NCBI GenBank assembly: GCA_035308565.1
Contig: DATGGK010000061.1
Span: 12,109 to 76,108, forward strand
Direction: 5' to 3'
DNA length: 64,000 nt
Source: JANXLS01 sp035308565
Lineage (GTDB): Bacteria; Planctomycetota; SZUA-567; H5-PLA8
Shown: in pieces, positions 1 through 7,853 of the stretch
How positions within the stretch are numbered: the first letter of the stretch is position 1
Layout: the number at the start of each line of letters is the position of its first letter
Notes under the pieces: generated by a model
Database searches by the model: none
Told to the model about the DNA's origin: nothing
The model's input: the letters and a program-made list of their open reading frames with translations, nothing else
Translations under genes and position numbers: made by a program

Positions 1-2640
1 CTGGCGTATCTGATCGGGCTGAGCATCAAGAAAAACAAAGCGCTGTTCATCACCGCGGCGGTCGCTCTATTAATGGTGGCGGCGGTGGGGGCGTTCGCGC
101 TGATTTTGTACCGCGGCATTCTCAAGCAGGAAAGCGATCTGGCAAAGAAAGCGGAGCGCGATGCACTGACCAAACGCGCGCAGGAGCAGCTCAGTTCTGG
201 CGGTGCGCTGGAGAGTAACGGCAAATTCGGGCAGGCGCGCAAGAATTACGAGGGCGCGAAAGTGAATTTCGCGGCGCTCGGCGAGCCGGTGGACGAAGCA
301 AACACGCATCTGGATTTGCTGTACCTGCTGCATCGTCCACCGATTTATTATTTTGACGGGCATCGCAGTTCAGAGCAAGGCGGCCGTGGGCGCATTTACA
401 GCGTGGCGATGTCGCCGGCGAACGACGCGCTGGCGCTTAGTTCCGGCGAAGAGGATGGCTGCGGGGTGGTGAAGCTGTGGGATTTGCGCAGCGGGCAGGA
501 GGCGGGCAAGTACCTCGGCGCGCCGGGCCAGCGCGTGGCGGTGGCGCGCTTCACGCCGGACGGGAAGAAAGTGCTGCTGAGCGGATGGGACTGCGATCTG
601 ACGATTTGGGACATTCAATCGGGCGACGCGAAGCCGTTTTCGGCGCATCCGGAATTCGTGGCGAGCATCGCGTTTTCGGCGAATGGGAAATTCGTCGCGA
701 CCGGCAGCTACAACGGCGTGATCCGGATGTTTGAATTGGCGAAGGCGCGCGAAGCCGCCACGGTGGACCGCATGGGCGAACGCGGCCTCGGCGCGATCCG
801 TGCGCTTTCGTTTAGCGGCAATGAATTGCTCTGTTCCGGTGGCAGCGAAGGCGTGATCAACATTTGGAAAGTAGATCCAAAGACTGGCGCGATCGAGCAC
901 GTCAAGCCGCTGTTGGGCACGGCGGACGCATCGGTGCCGGCGGGCGAAAAGATGCTCTCGTCGCACAAGGGCGGGATCAACGCGCTGACGTTTGCCGACG
1001 ACGGGCAGCACATCGTCTCGTGCGGCGACGACCGCTTAATGAAAATTTGGAACGTCGCCGACGGCGCTGAAATTGGACAGGCGTACGGGCATCAAAGCGA
1101 AGTCGTGGCACTGGCGCTGTATGACCGCGACGCGAAAGCGGTGAGCGTGAGCGGGACGACGCTGCGCATTTGGGATTTGGCGAAAATATCGGAACCGTTC
1201 ACGCTCGATTGCGGCTGGCACGAAAGCGCGATTACGTCGGTGGCGGTTCTGCCGGGCGGAAAGCGCGTGCTGACCGGAAGCGCCGACGGTTCGCTAATGA
1301 TGTGGAATCTGCCGTTCAAGCGCGTCTCGCCGTTCTCCATTCCCGACCAGAAAAGCGGTTCGGTGTATTCGGTCGATCTCTCGGCGAAAGGAAGTCTGGC
1401 GCTGTCGAGCAACGACAACGATACGACCGTGCATCTGTGGGATGGCGAAAGCGGGATTCAACTGCGCGAACTCAAAGGGCTGGACGCGCCGCTGCATGTC
1501 GTGAACTTTTCAAGCGATGAAAAGCAGGTCTTCGCGATCGACCGCGCGGGTCGGATTCTGGCGTGGAAGATCGACAATCTTTCGACGAACGCGCCGGCGC
1601 GCACGCTGCACGAAGGCGTGAGCAAAATGAGGGGCGGGCGGCCGTTCATGCGCGGGACATTTTCGCCGGACGGGCGGCTGGCGGCGTTGAACGCGAGCGA
1701 AGCGGTGATCGATGTGGTTGATTTGGAAACAGGGAAAACGATTTCGGCGCTGATAGCCGAGGACCTCAGCCCCGACAAGAAGCCGGTTTCGATTTTGGTC
1801 GGCGGGCTTTCTTTTTCGGGCGACGGGTCGCGCATCTTGACGAGCAACATGGAAGGGACGCTGCGCTTGTGGGACGCGGCGACGGGGAAGAAATTGCAGG
1901 AAGTTCGCACGCCCGGGCGGTCGGCGATTTTCGGATTGGTGCTTTCGCACGACGGGAAGCGCGCGTTCGCGGGCGGAATGGATTTTGTGTGCCGCCTCTG
2001 GAATCTGGAGAAGGGTGAAGAAATTCGGCGCTTCGAAGGCCACAACAATTCGATCACCGGCGTGGCGCACACCAACCGCAAACGGCAGATCGCGACGGGA
2101 AGCATGGACCAGTCGATCCGCATTTGGGACGTGGAAGACGGGCGCGAGTTGTACGCGTTCCACGGGCTGAAAGGCTCTGTCTCGACCCTGACGTATTCCG
2201 ACGACGGCGAAGTGCTGATGTTCGGCTGCCGGAACGGCGTGATCGAGAAATACGATTTTCATCAGGCCGAAGAACTGCGCAAATTGGAAGCGAAAATCAA
2301 GGACGCGCAGGCGCGCTTGAAGAACAACAAAGACGACGTGGAGGCGCTCAACATCGTCGGCGAATGGCTATCGATGCAGGGCGCATGGAAGGACGCGACG
2401 GAGCGGATGGACGAAGCGCGGCGCTTGAATCCGGGCGCGTTCGATTCGTATTCGATGCTGGGAAAATGCTATTGGCTGCGCGCGAAGAACGAGGCGAACG
2501 CGAACTTGCGCGCGGGGCTGCTCAAGCACGCCGAAGAGGCGTACCGGATCGAGCGGGACCGGACGAATGGGCCGGGGACGGAGTTGACGCGGTTGAATTT
2601 GATATTGAATGCGGTGGAGGAGGATCGGAAGGGGAAGTGA
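1..2640 (+). CDS. Membrane-anchored WD40-repeat protein, 5'-truncated by the window edge (probable Ser/Thr kinase fusion)
   Basis: The reading frame is open from the first base, so the N-terminus is missing. The visible part (about 879 residues) starts with a short basic stretch and one membrane segment (about residues 14-38 of the visible part), then a short coiled/TPR-like region. At least ten WD40 blades follow, recognised by blade ends such as VKLWDLRSG, LTIWDIQSG, MKIWNVADG, LRLWDAATG, CRLWNLEKG and IRIWDVEDG. The last 110 residues look TPR-like (LNIVGEWLSMQGAWKDATERM). In PVC bacteria this arrangement often follows a cytoplasmic Ser/Thr kinase domain, which would lie upstream of base 1. 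The propeller would then be extracytoplasmic. The kinase assignment is inference; the WD40 and membrane parts are seen directly. Confidence 0.75.
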   Translation: MAYLIGLSIKKNKALFITAAVALLMVAAVGAFALILYRGILKQESDLAKKAERDALTKRAQEQLSSGGALESNGKFGQARKNYEGAKVNFAALGEPVDEANTHLDLLYLLHRPPIYYFDGHRSSEQGGRGRIYSVAMSPANDALALSSGEEDGCGVVKLWDLRSGQEAGKYLGAPGQRVAVARFTPDGKKVLLSGWDCDLTIWDIQSGDAKPFSAHPEFVASIAFSANGKFVATGSYNGVIRMFELAKAREAATVDRMGERGLGAIRALSFSGNELLCSGGSEGVINIWKVDPKTGAIEHVKPLLGTADASVPAGEKMLSSHKGGINALTFADDGQHIVSCGDDRLMKIWNVADGAEIGQAYGHQSEVVALALYDRDAKAVSVSGTTLRIWDLAKISEPFTLDCGWHESAITSVAVLPGGKRVLTGSADGSLMMWNLPFKRVSPFSIPDQKSGSVYSVDLSAKGSLALSSNDNDTTVHLWDGESGIQLRELKGLDAPLHVVNFSSDEKQVFAIDRAGRILAWKIDNLSTNAPARTLHEGVSKMRGGRPFMRGTFSPDGRLAALNASEAVIDVVDLETGKTISALIAEDLSPDKKPVSILVGGLSFSGDGSRILTSNMEGTLRLWDAATGKKLQEVRTPGRSAIFGLVLSHDGKRAFAGGMDFVCRLWNLEKGEEIRRFEGHNNSITGVAHTNRKRQIATGSMDQSIRIWDVEDGRELYAFHGLKGSVSTLTYSDDGEVLMFGCRNGVIEKYDFHQAEELRKLEAKIKDAQARLKNNKDDVEALNIVGEWLSMQGAWKDATERMDEARRLNPGAFDSYSMLGKCYWLRAKNEANANLRAGLLKHAEEAYRIERDRTNGPGTELTRLNLILNAVEEDRKGK

Positions 2641-2653
2641 GGGGCATTAATCT

Positions 2654-2682
2654 TTGAAACCCGGCGCGCGGACGACTATACT
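2654..2682 (+). promoter_or_regulatory. Sigma70-type promoter of the toxin-antitoxin pair
   Basis: TTGAAA (2654-2659) and TATACT (2677-2682) are separated by 17 bases, close to the ideal housekeeping promoter. Transcription would start near 2689, about 20 bases before the antitoxin start. The AAAAGGGGA stretch at 2692-2700 then serves as ribosome binding site. Confidence 0.6.
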
Positions 2683-2707
2683 GTGCAATCCAAAAGGGGA
2701 ATTGATT

Positions 2708-2911
2708 ATGACTGCCGTTGAAGAGGTTGAGCAGCGGGCATTGGCGCTAAACGATGAGCAACGCGCGAAGTTGGTGGCTCGGTTGCTGGATTCGTTGCCT
2801 GGAGTTCTGACGGACGACGATGAGGGAGCGGCGGAAGGGAAGCGCCGCGCGGCGGAATTGGATGCCGACCCCTCCGCGGGGATTTCGTTGGACGAGTTGC
2901 TGCGCAAATGA
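2708..2911 (+). CDS. Putative addiction-module antitoxin (RelB/ParD-like addiction module component family)
   Basis: The protein has 67 residues. The start at 2708 is preferred over an in-frame ATG at 2654 because a purine-rich ribosome binding site lies 7 bases upstream and the promoter overlaps the longer version. The sequence (VEEVEQRALALNDEQRAKLV, then LLDSLPG, ending DPSAGISLDELL) matches what I know of the short proteins annotated as putative addiction module component. Such proteins neutralise a RelE/ParE-type toxin. It overlaps the downstream toxin gene by 4 bases (ATGA), so the two are translationally coupled. Autoregulation of the upstream promoter by the pair is likely from family behaviour but not visible here. 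Confidence 0.8.
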   Translation: MTAVEEVEQRALALNDEQRAKLVARLLDSLPGVLTDDDEGAAEGKRRAAELDADPSAGISLDELLRK

Positions 2912-3210
2912 TAATACGCGGCCTCATCTTTCATCGGCTGGTGCGAAAGGGCTTGCGAACGGTTGTCGCCTATTATCGTGACAATGCCGGGCAGGAGGTC
3001 GCCGATGCATTTGTTCAAGAGTTCGTTGCCAAATCAAAAGATGCGCAACAGAACCCGCAGCGGTATTCGAAATTCAACGGCGACAGCCGGAGAGTGAATT
3101 TAATCCGTTTTCCGTATCATTTTCTGTTTCGCGAATTGGACGATTCCATTCAGGTGCTCGTACTTCGGCATCACCACCGCAATCCTGAATTTGGGTTGGA
3201 TCGAAAATAG
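2908..3210 (+). CDS. RelE/ParE-family toxin
   Basis: The 100-residue protein has the compact RelE/ParE layout: an N-terminal helical part with AYYRDNAGQEVADAFVQEF, then RYSKFNGDSRRVNLIRFPYH, and a final strand region QVLVLRHHHRNPEF. The central FPYHFLFRELDDSIQVLVLRHHHR segment is the typical core where conserved Arg/His residues sit. It is the second gene of the pair and overlaps the antitoxin by ATGA. Members either cleave mRNA on the ribosome (RelE) or poison gyrase (ParE); the sequence does not say which, but the HHHRNP ending is more common in ParE-like members. Confidence 0.82.
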   Translation: MIIRGLIFHRLVRKGLRTVVAYYRDNAGQEVADAFVQEFVAKSKDAQQNPQRYSKFNGDSRRVNLIRFPYHFLFRELDDSIQVLVLRHHHRNPEFGLDRK

Positions 3211-3310
3211 CATTGTCGCACGAGCAGAAAAGTGCTGCTGAGGACGTTTCCGTCGAGCGCATTTAGCGAACACACGGCGAGAATTTTTTGCGGTGGTCTG
3301 TCAACGATTT

Positions 3311-3823
3311 TTATGCCTCGAAGCCGTCCATTAAAATATGCCAAGCACCATTTTGGAAGACTACGTAATAATCGAACGTGTCTTCATAGGGTGCCGTCAG
3401 GCGGACTGTGCCACACAGACAATCGCCTGGGCTTCCGTCAATGGATGCGTTAGTGACCACGCCGCGAAACCGATTCATGTTGCGGGGCGGCTGGATAGGC
3501 TGGTCTTCGAGACGGTATTCCCCGGATTCGATGCGCAGGCGCAACAGAGCCTCGCTTTGTTTACCGGGGGTTGCGGCAGTCGATTTTGTTTGCGCGAAAT
3601 GCTTCCGCGTCGCCTCCAAATCGTCCTGTTGCTGGATGTGCAAGCCGGACGCGTGACGGTAGGGATCGTTCGTCAGCGCACCCATGATTGCGAACGCCGT
3701 TCCCAACATCCCGCCTTGTGGCCGCGTGGCGCGGCGCTGACGGTTCCGCTGCTGACTGCGCGAATGGTGAACAAGAACGCGCCACGCGCCACCATACTGA
3801 GCTTCCATGTCACTGATCGCCAT
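3311..3823 (-). CDS. Hypothetical protein
   Basis: 170 residues if translation starts at the ATG at 3823 (MAISDMEAQY), which has a GGAG ribosome binding site at good spacing; the frame extends about ten codons further upstream without such a site. No known domain is recognised. The N-terminal third is basic and low in complexity (SRSQQRNRQRRATRP), followed by a glycine-rich hydrophobic stretch (GGMLGTAFAIMGAL) that is too short and mild to call a membrane segment with confidence. The C-terminal part (FRGVVTNASIDGSPGDCLCG, then FDYYVVFQNGAWHILMDGFEA) looks like a small beta-rich fold. It lies 26 bases downstream of another unknown gene on the same strand, so the two are probably cotranscribed. 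Confidence 0.55.
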   Translation of the reverse strand: MAISDMEAQYGGAWRVLVHHSRSQQRNRQRRATRPQGGMLGTAFAIMGALTNDPYRHASGLHIQQQDDLEATRKHFAQTKSTAATPGKQSEALLRLRIESGEYRLEDQPIQPPRNMNRFRGVVTNASIDGSPGDCLCGTVRLTAPYEDTFDYYVVFQNGAWHILMDGFEA

Positions 3824-3849
3824 AAGGAAAACTCCACATTTTATTCTCA

Positions 3850-4176
3850 TCAAGGGTACTCGTAGCAGCCCGTTCCCCTAACGGGCACAACTTTTGGTTT
3901 CTCATTAATCGGTTGCGTATTCTTAAAAGAAATATAATAAGGAGAACTATCGAAGTGGCGATCTACTTCTACAGAGCAGGTGATCTCTGGTTCATTGCCC
4001 CCCCAACCGCAGCGGTGGACGAAGATTCTCGCCCCGGGCTTCAACTCGTTCCAGTATTCCTTAACAAAATCTTTTCTGGTTTCGATTAACCTCAAGGTTC
4101 GGTTGTTGGGGTCCCAGTCGTTATGGTACGGTTGAACCGGGTCGCTGGGGTGATGAACAACGATATAGAATGCCAT
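3850..4176 (-). CDS. Hypothetical protein
   Basis: 108 residues from the ATG at 4176, chosen because GGAAGGAA lies 6 bases upstream; an open extension to 4308 has no such support. The product (MAFYIVVHHPSDP, IETRKDFVKEYWNELKPGA, FVHRCGWGGNEPEITCSVEV, YYISFKNTQ) is a small, probably cytosolic alpha/beta protein of no family I recognise. Base composition here is visibly more AT-rich than the surrounding genes, which may point to recent acquisition. It is followed by another unknown gene on the same strand. Confidence 0.6.
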   Translation of the reverse strand: MAFYIVVHHPSDPVQPYHNDWDPNNRTLRLIETRKDFVKEYWNELKPGARIFVHRCGWGGNEPEITCSVEVDRHFDSSPYYISFKNTQPINEKPKVVPVRGTGCYEYP

Positions 4177-4285
4177 TCGATATTCCTTCCCGGATGGTTG
4201 CCCATCAACGTTTGAATCTCGGGACAGACGGCGCATTGTTATTGTCAGTAATGCAATGTGCCGTCTGTCGCTGAATGTCATCGCC

Positions 4286-5131
4286 CTACTTCCGCACAAA
4301 CGCCCCACTCAACATCTCCTCATCGAACTGCTGCGGAGCAGTGCTTTGCGCCGCGTATTTGTAGAGGGCGGCCAGAATGATTGTGTTCGTGGCGCTGGAG
4401 ATCAGGGAGACGATCAGCAGGCCCAGGATCGAGAGGCCGATGCCGGCGATGAGGAAGGGGCCGCCGATGAGAAAGCCGAGGACGCCGGGGATCAAGGCGA
4501 GGAGGGACATCAGGAACATCAGGAGGCCGGTGCCGAAGTTGGCAACGATCGATTCGCCCCAGGCTTGGCGCAGCACGGCGCAGGAGCGCTTGACGGCGTC
4601 GATCGGGCCGACGCGTTCGACGACCAGCACGGGCAGGACGAAGTAGGTCATCAGGTTCCAGGCCATGCCCAGGAGGCCGGCGACGATCTGGCCGACTTTG
4701 TCGGAGTATTGTTCGATGATGCGCAGGATCACGCCGACCGAGGCGCTGACCAGCGACCACGCGACGATCTGCGGCATGCGCGAGACGGCGACGCTGAATC
4801 CGTAGCTCAAGCTGGGTTCTTCGCCGTTGAAGCGTTTCATGGCGCAGGCGACCAGGCCGGTGTTGAAGAAGATGATCACGACGTAATTCATGAAGTAAAA
4901 GCCGAAGAGCACGGCGTAGGTGAGGATGTTGTGGACGGCTTTGCCGGCGTCGCGGTCTTTGATCATGTGCTGGACGTTGTCGCTGAAATAAAACGGCGCG
5001 GCGAAACTGATGCTCACCAGCAGGCAGGCCAGGCCGCTGAGCAGCGGGAAAATGAGGAGCTTTTTGTCCTGACGCAGAATGCTGAGAGCGGTCATACCCA
5101 GACGCCAGCCGCGCGAGATGCGTTCGAACAT
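4286..5131 (-). CDS. DUF6159-like multi-pass membrane protein
   Basis: 281 residues from the ATG at 5131, which has GGAGGA about 8 bases upstream. The opening MFERISRGWRLGMTALSILR, then KLLIFPLLSG, is characteristic of a family of uncharacterised membrane proteins (DUF6159, recognised from memory). At least six hydrophobic segments follow: LLIFPLLSGLACLLVSISFA, ILTYAVLFGFYFMNYVVIIF, VAWSLVSASVGVILRI, a WNLMTYFVLPVLVV segment, LLMFLMSLLALIPGVLGFLI and IGLSILGLLIVSLISSA. The conserved VLPVLVVERVGPIDAVKRS motif sits between the two halves. Function is unknown; it acts in the cytoplasmic membrane. Confidence 0.75.
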   Translation of the reverse strand: MFERISRGWRLGMTALSILRQDKKLLIFPLLSGLACLLVSISFAAPFYFSDNVQHMIKDRDAGKAVHNILTYAVLFGFYFMNYVVIIFFNTGLVACAMKRFNGEEPSLSYGFSVAVSRMPQIVAWSLVSASVGVILRIIEQYSDKVGQIVAGLLGMAWNLMTYFVLPVLVVERVGPIDAVKRSCAVLRQAWGESIVANFGTGLLMFLMSLLALIPGVLGFLIGGPFLIAGIGLSILGLLIVSLISSATNTIILAALYKYAAQSTAPQQFDEEMLSGAFVRK

Positions 5132-5268
5132 GGGGGAGTCCTCCGGGTGGGTTTGATTATCGGACGGAGATAATATCGCCAAAATCCGGGGGAAGTAACG
5201 CAAAAAAATGAGAAATTGTATGCGAGATTAACCAACGCCTCTCTCGTTACCCGGCGGTATCGCAGTTG

Positions 5269-5407
5269 CCCTCTCCCTCCGGGAGAGGGCCGACGCATGT
5301 ACTCATGCGCGGGGTGAGGGAAATTCGTCGCTCCACAAAGCTGCGCACGCTTTCCCCCTCACCCCGCGAGCGAGTACGCTCGTCGGCCCTCTCCCCAAGG
5401 GAGACGG
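5269..5407. repeat. Repeat family A, two inverted copies (A1, A2)
   Basis: The 399 bases between the divergent genes ending at 5131 and starting at 5531 are mostly repeat. Copy A1 (about 5269-5330) contains CCCTCTCCCTCCGGGAGAGG and ends GGGGTGAGGG. Copy A2 (about 5353-5407) is the same element in the opposite direction, with CCCTCACCCC and GGCCCTCTCCCC. Together they could form one long hairpin. Other members are at 7391, 8571, 43381 and 54509. Confidence 0.8.
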
Positions 5408-5472
5408 GAACGGCGGCGTTCGCACAGCTCGCAACTGCGCGCATGACATTTCGCTCATGCGCCATTTTTGAA

Positions 5473-5500
5473 TTGACACAGCCCGGAAGCGCTTTAAATT
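5473..5500 (+). promoter_or_regulatory. Predicted promoter of the pqq operon
   Basis: TTGACA at 5473-5478 is a perfect -35 box. The AT-rich TTTAAATT at 5493-5500 supplies a -10 at 14-16 bases distance (TAAATT gives 16). It lies about 30 bases upstream of pqqA, downstream of the family A repeats. Confidence 0.45.
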
Positions 5501-5530
5501 CAGGCCAGAAACCAAGGAGATCGTGTCCCC

Positions 5531-5608
5531 ATGAAGACCTGGATCGCGCCGGAATTTGAAATCGTGTCCGTCTGCTTTGAGTGCACCGCCTACGCTGCCA
5601 CGCTGTAA
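5531..5608 (+). CDS. pqqA: PqqA, precursor peptide of pyrroloquinoline quinone
   Basis: A 25-residue peptide beginning MKTWIAPEFEIVSV and ending FECTAYAATL. AAGGAGA (5514-5520) lies 10 bases before the ATG. PqqA peptides supply the Glu and Tyr that are joined to make PQQ; the two are spaced E-x-x-x-Y, as here in E17-C-T-A-Y21. The Lys-x-Trp near the N-terminus and the acidic middle are also usual. It is first in the cluster, directly ahead of a propeller gene and pqqB-E. PqqD presents the peptide to PqqE, which makes the Glu-Tyr carbon bond. It is well supported by motif and context despite its size. Confidence 0.9.
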   Translation: MKTWIAPEFEIVSVCFECTAYAATL

Positions 5609-5625
5609 GCCCGCGGATATCTCAC

Positions 5626-6696
5626 GTGAATAAAGCTCCAGCTTTAGCGCTCCTTGCAGCCGTCGCGCTCGCGGCGGCTGGGGGTGTGTATTACTATGCG
5701 TACATGCCGCACGCGCTGCCATCCGGTGTGCCCGCGCCCGCCAACGATCATTTCAAAATCTACGTCTCCAACGAAGAGGCCGGCACGGTCAGCATCATTG
5801 ACGGCGTGACCGAAACGGTGCTCACCACCATTAATGTGGGCAAGCGTCCGCGCGGGATTCATCTCAGTCCCGACGGCAAATTTGTTTACGTGGCGCTGAG
5901 CGGCAAGCCCATCGCCGGACCGAGCGTGGATGAAAAGACGCTGCCGCCGTCGGACAAAAGCGCGGACGGCATTGGCGTGATCGATCTGGCGACGAATAAA
6001 CTGATCCGCAAAATGGAAAGCGGCGAAGACCCCGAACAATTTGATGTCACAAAAGACGGCTCGACGCTGGTCATCGCCAACGAAGACGAAGCGATGGCCA
6101 GCATCCTCGACATTAAGGAAGGGAAGATCGTCGAGGAAGTGAAAGTCGGCGGCGAGCCGGAGGGCGTGACGCTGGACGCGGCGAACCGGATTGCGTACGT
6201 GGCGTGCGAGACGTTTGGCGAAGTTCACGCGGTGGACATTGTCGATCGCAAATCGCTGGGGATGCTGAAAGTCGGCCCGCGCCCCCGCACGGTGGCGATC
6301 ATGCCGGACGGCAAACATGCATACGTGCCGTCGGAAACCGGCGCTGAAGTTCACAAGATCAAACTAAATCCGCTCGCGCCCGATAAAATTATCAAAACGC
6401 CGGGCGAGAAAATTCGCCCGATGGGGACGTTGATTTCGCCTGACGGCAAACGCCTATATGTGACCACGGGCCACGGTGGCATGGTATTGGTGATCGACAC
6501 CGATAAGGATGAAATTATCAAAAGCATTCCTGTCGGCAAGCGGCCTTGGGGAATTGCGTTGAGTCCCGACGGGAAAAAAATCTATACCGCCAACGGATTG
6601 GACAACAACATTGCGGTGATCGACACGGAAAAGTTGGAAGTCACCAACCACATCGCGGTGGATCGGAAGCCGTGGGGGTTGGCGGTCAGCAAATAA
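5626..6696 (+). CDS. PQQ-cluster YVTN beta-propeller protein, membrane-anchored or secreted
   Basis: 356 residues from the GTG at 5626; the open frame extends to 5581 but would overlap pqqA. The N-terminus has a hydrophobic segment (APALALLAAVALAAAGGVYYY) acting as signal or anchor. About seven propeller blades follow with the YVTN pattern: KIYVSNEEAGTVSIID, FVYVALSG, IAYVACETFGEVHAVD, HAYVPSETG, RLYVTTGHGGMVLVID and KIYTANGLDNNIAVID, each followed by VGKRPRGIHLSPDG-type links. Similar proteins are known next to PQQ genes and quinoprotein dehydrogenases, with unclear role. Its place between pqqA and pqqB makes cotranscription nearly certain. It may bind cofactor or a partner dehydrogenase in the periplasm; that is inference. 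Confidence 0.82.
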   Translation: MNKAPALALLAAVALAAAGGVYYYAYMPHALPSGVPAPANDHFKIYVSNEEAGTVSIIDGVTETVLTTINVGKRPRGIHLSPDGKFVYVALSGKPIAGPSVDEKTLPPSDKSADGIGVIDLATNKLIRKMESGEDPEQFDVTKDGSTLVIANEDEAMASILDIKEGKIVEEVKVGGEPEGVTLDAANRIAYVACETFGEVHAVDIVDRKSLGMLKVGPRPRTVAIMPDGKHAYVPSETGAEVHKIKLNPLAPDKIIKTPGEKIRPMGTLISPDGKRLYVTTGHGGMVLVIDTDKDEIIKSIPVGKRPWGIALSPDGKKIYTANGLDNNIAVIDTEKLEVTNHIAVDRKPWGLAVSK

Positions 6697-6701
6697 TTTA
6701 T

Positions 6702-6802
6702 TTCACGCAAAGGCGCAAAGAAGACGCAAAGTACGCAAAGGAAAATGATCGAGATTTTTCTTTGCGTTCTTTGCGCGTCCTTTGCGCCTTTGCGCGAGAA
6801 AA
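6702..6802. repeat. Repeat family E, long hairpin between the propeller gene and pqqB
   Basis: The left arm (about 6703-6744, GCAAAGGCGCAAAGAAGACG) and right arm (about 6758-6802, TTTGCGCGTCCTTTGCGCC) are near-perfect inverted copies built from the word GCAAAG. The stem would be about 40 bases long inside the pqq transcript. A single arm of related sequence lies at 45476-45508. Confidence 0.85.
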
Positions 6803-6821
6803 GTATGGTTCCGGTTTCAGC

Positions 6822-7853
6822 ATGAAAATCAGATTGCTTGGCACGGCGGCGGGCGGCGGATTTCCGCAGTGGAATTGCGCGTGCCGCATGTGCCGGACTG
6901 CGCGCGAAACGCCGGCGCTGGCGAAACCTCGCACGCAGTCGGGCGTGGCGGTGAGCGCGGACGGCGAGCGCTGGTTTTTGTTGAATGCGTCGCCGGATTT
7001 GTTGGCGCAGATACGGAGTTTTGCGCCGTTACAACCACGTACGTCGAACGGCGGCGGCGCGCTTCGCGCGCCCGATGCCGGCGGGACGCCGGCGGTACAG
7101 CGCCACACGCCGATTGAGGGCGTGCTCGTTACCAATGCGGATTTGGATCACACGCTGGGGCTTTCGCTTTTGCGCGAGGGCGGGCCGCTGGCGGTTTATT
7201 CGACGCGGCGCGTGCGCGATGCGCTCAGCGATGGGCTGCGCTTGCTGCCGATGCTGGAGAAATATTGCGGCGTTTGCTGGCATGAAGTGATGTTTGAGAA
7301 AGTCGAATTGCGCGACAGCATCGGCGCTTCGGCGGGCTTGCAGATGGAGGCGTTCAATATTCCGGGGCAGGCGCCGAAGTATTACCGCGACCCCTTACCC
7401 GCGGCCCCTCTCCCCCAAGGGGAGAGGGGAGAACGACCGGCCTCCCCCCTAAAGGTAGAGGGGGGAGAACGCGGCGATAGCGTTGGGTACGTGCTGACGG
7501 ATTTGCGCGCGGGGGGCTGTCTGGTATTTGCGCCGGATGTGTCGGTAATCGAAGCGCAGCACGAGGCAATTTACGCGCGCGCGGATGTGCTGCTCTTTGA
7601 CGGGACGTTCTGGTCTGAGGACGAAATGGAGCGCAGCGGTGTCGGCACCGCGCGCGCGGGAGAGATGGGGCATCTGCCGATTTCGGGCAATGCGGGAAGC
7701 CTTGCGTTTTTAGCGCGGCTCAAAGCAAAACATCGCGTTTACCTGCACATTAACAACACGAACCCGATTTTGCTCGACGAATCTTCAGAGCGGCGCGAGG
7801 TGCTGGCGCGGGGTATAGTAGTGGGCGAAGACGGAATGGAGTTCGAGGTATGA
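6822..7853 (+). CDS. pqqB: PqqB, metallo-hydrolase of PQQ biosynthesis
   Basis: 343 residues from the ATG at 6822. The opening MKIRLLGTAAGGGFPQWNCA followed by CRMCRTA is the PqqB signature. The metallo-beta-lactamase fold is visible: the metal-site motif appears as TNADLDHTLGL rather than HxHxDH, as usual for PqqB, with GHLPISG later. PqqB acts late in PQQ synthesis as an iron-dependent hydroxylase of the bicyclic intermediate (family knowledge). Usual length is about 305, so this one is long. The excess is explained by two in-frame repeat insertions, residues 78-95 (family B, GGGALRAPDAGGTPAVQ) and 190-217 (family A, PLPQGERGERPASP). Its end overlaps pqqC by ATGA. Confidence 0.93.
   Translation: MKIRLLGTAAGGGFPQWNCACRMCRTARETPALAKPRTQSGVAVSADGERWFLLNASPDLLAQIRSFAPLQPRTSNGGGALRAPDAGGTPAVQRHTPIEGVLVTNADLDHTLGLSLLREGGPLAVYSTRRVRDALSDGLRLLPMLEKYCGVCWHEVMFEKVELRDSIGASAGLQMEAFNIPGQAPKYYRDPLPAAPLPQGERGERPASPLKVEGGERGDSVGYVLTDLRAGGCLVFAPDVSVIEAQHEAIYARADVLLFDGTFWSEDEMERSGVGTARAGEMGHLPISGNAGSLAFLARLKAKHRVYLHINNTNPILLDESSERREVLARGIVVGEDGMEFEV
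7055..7104 (+). repeat. Repeat family B copy inside pqqB (B1)
   Basis: CGCGCTTCGCGCG followed by GCCGGCGGGACGCCGGCGG, read in frame as ALRAPDAGGTPAVQ. The same DNA word occurs in the G8 gene (22271) and the aminotransferase gene (44195), so this stretch of PqqB is repeat-derived. Confidence 0.8.
7391..7470 (+). repeat. Repeat family A copy inside pqqB (A3)
   Basis: Two short hairpins, CCCCTCTCCCCCAAGGGGAG and CCCCCCTAAAGGTAGAGGGG, lie in frame and encode about 28 residues absent from ordinary PqqB. The same core occurs in pqqD at 8571. Confidence 0.85.

Noticed and set aside
5581..5625. Earlier GTG start for the YVTN propeller gene
   Set aside because: It would overlap pqqA, and the extra residues do not form part of the signal segment.
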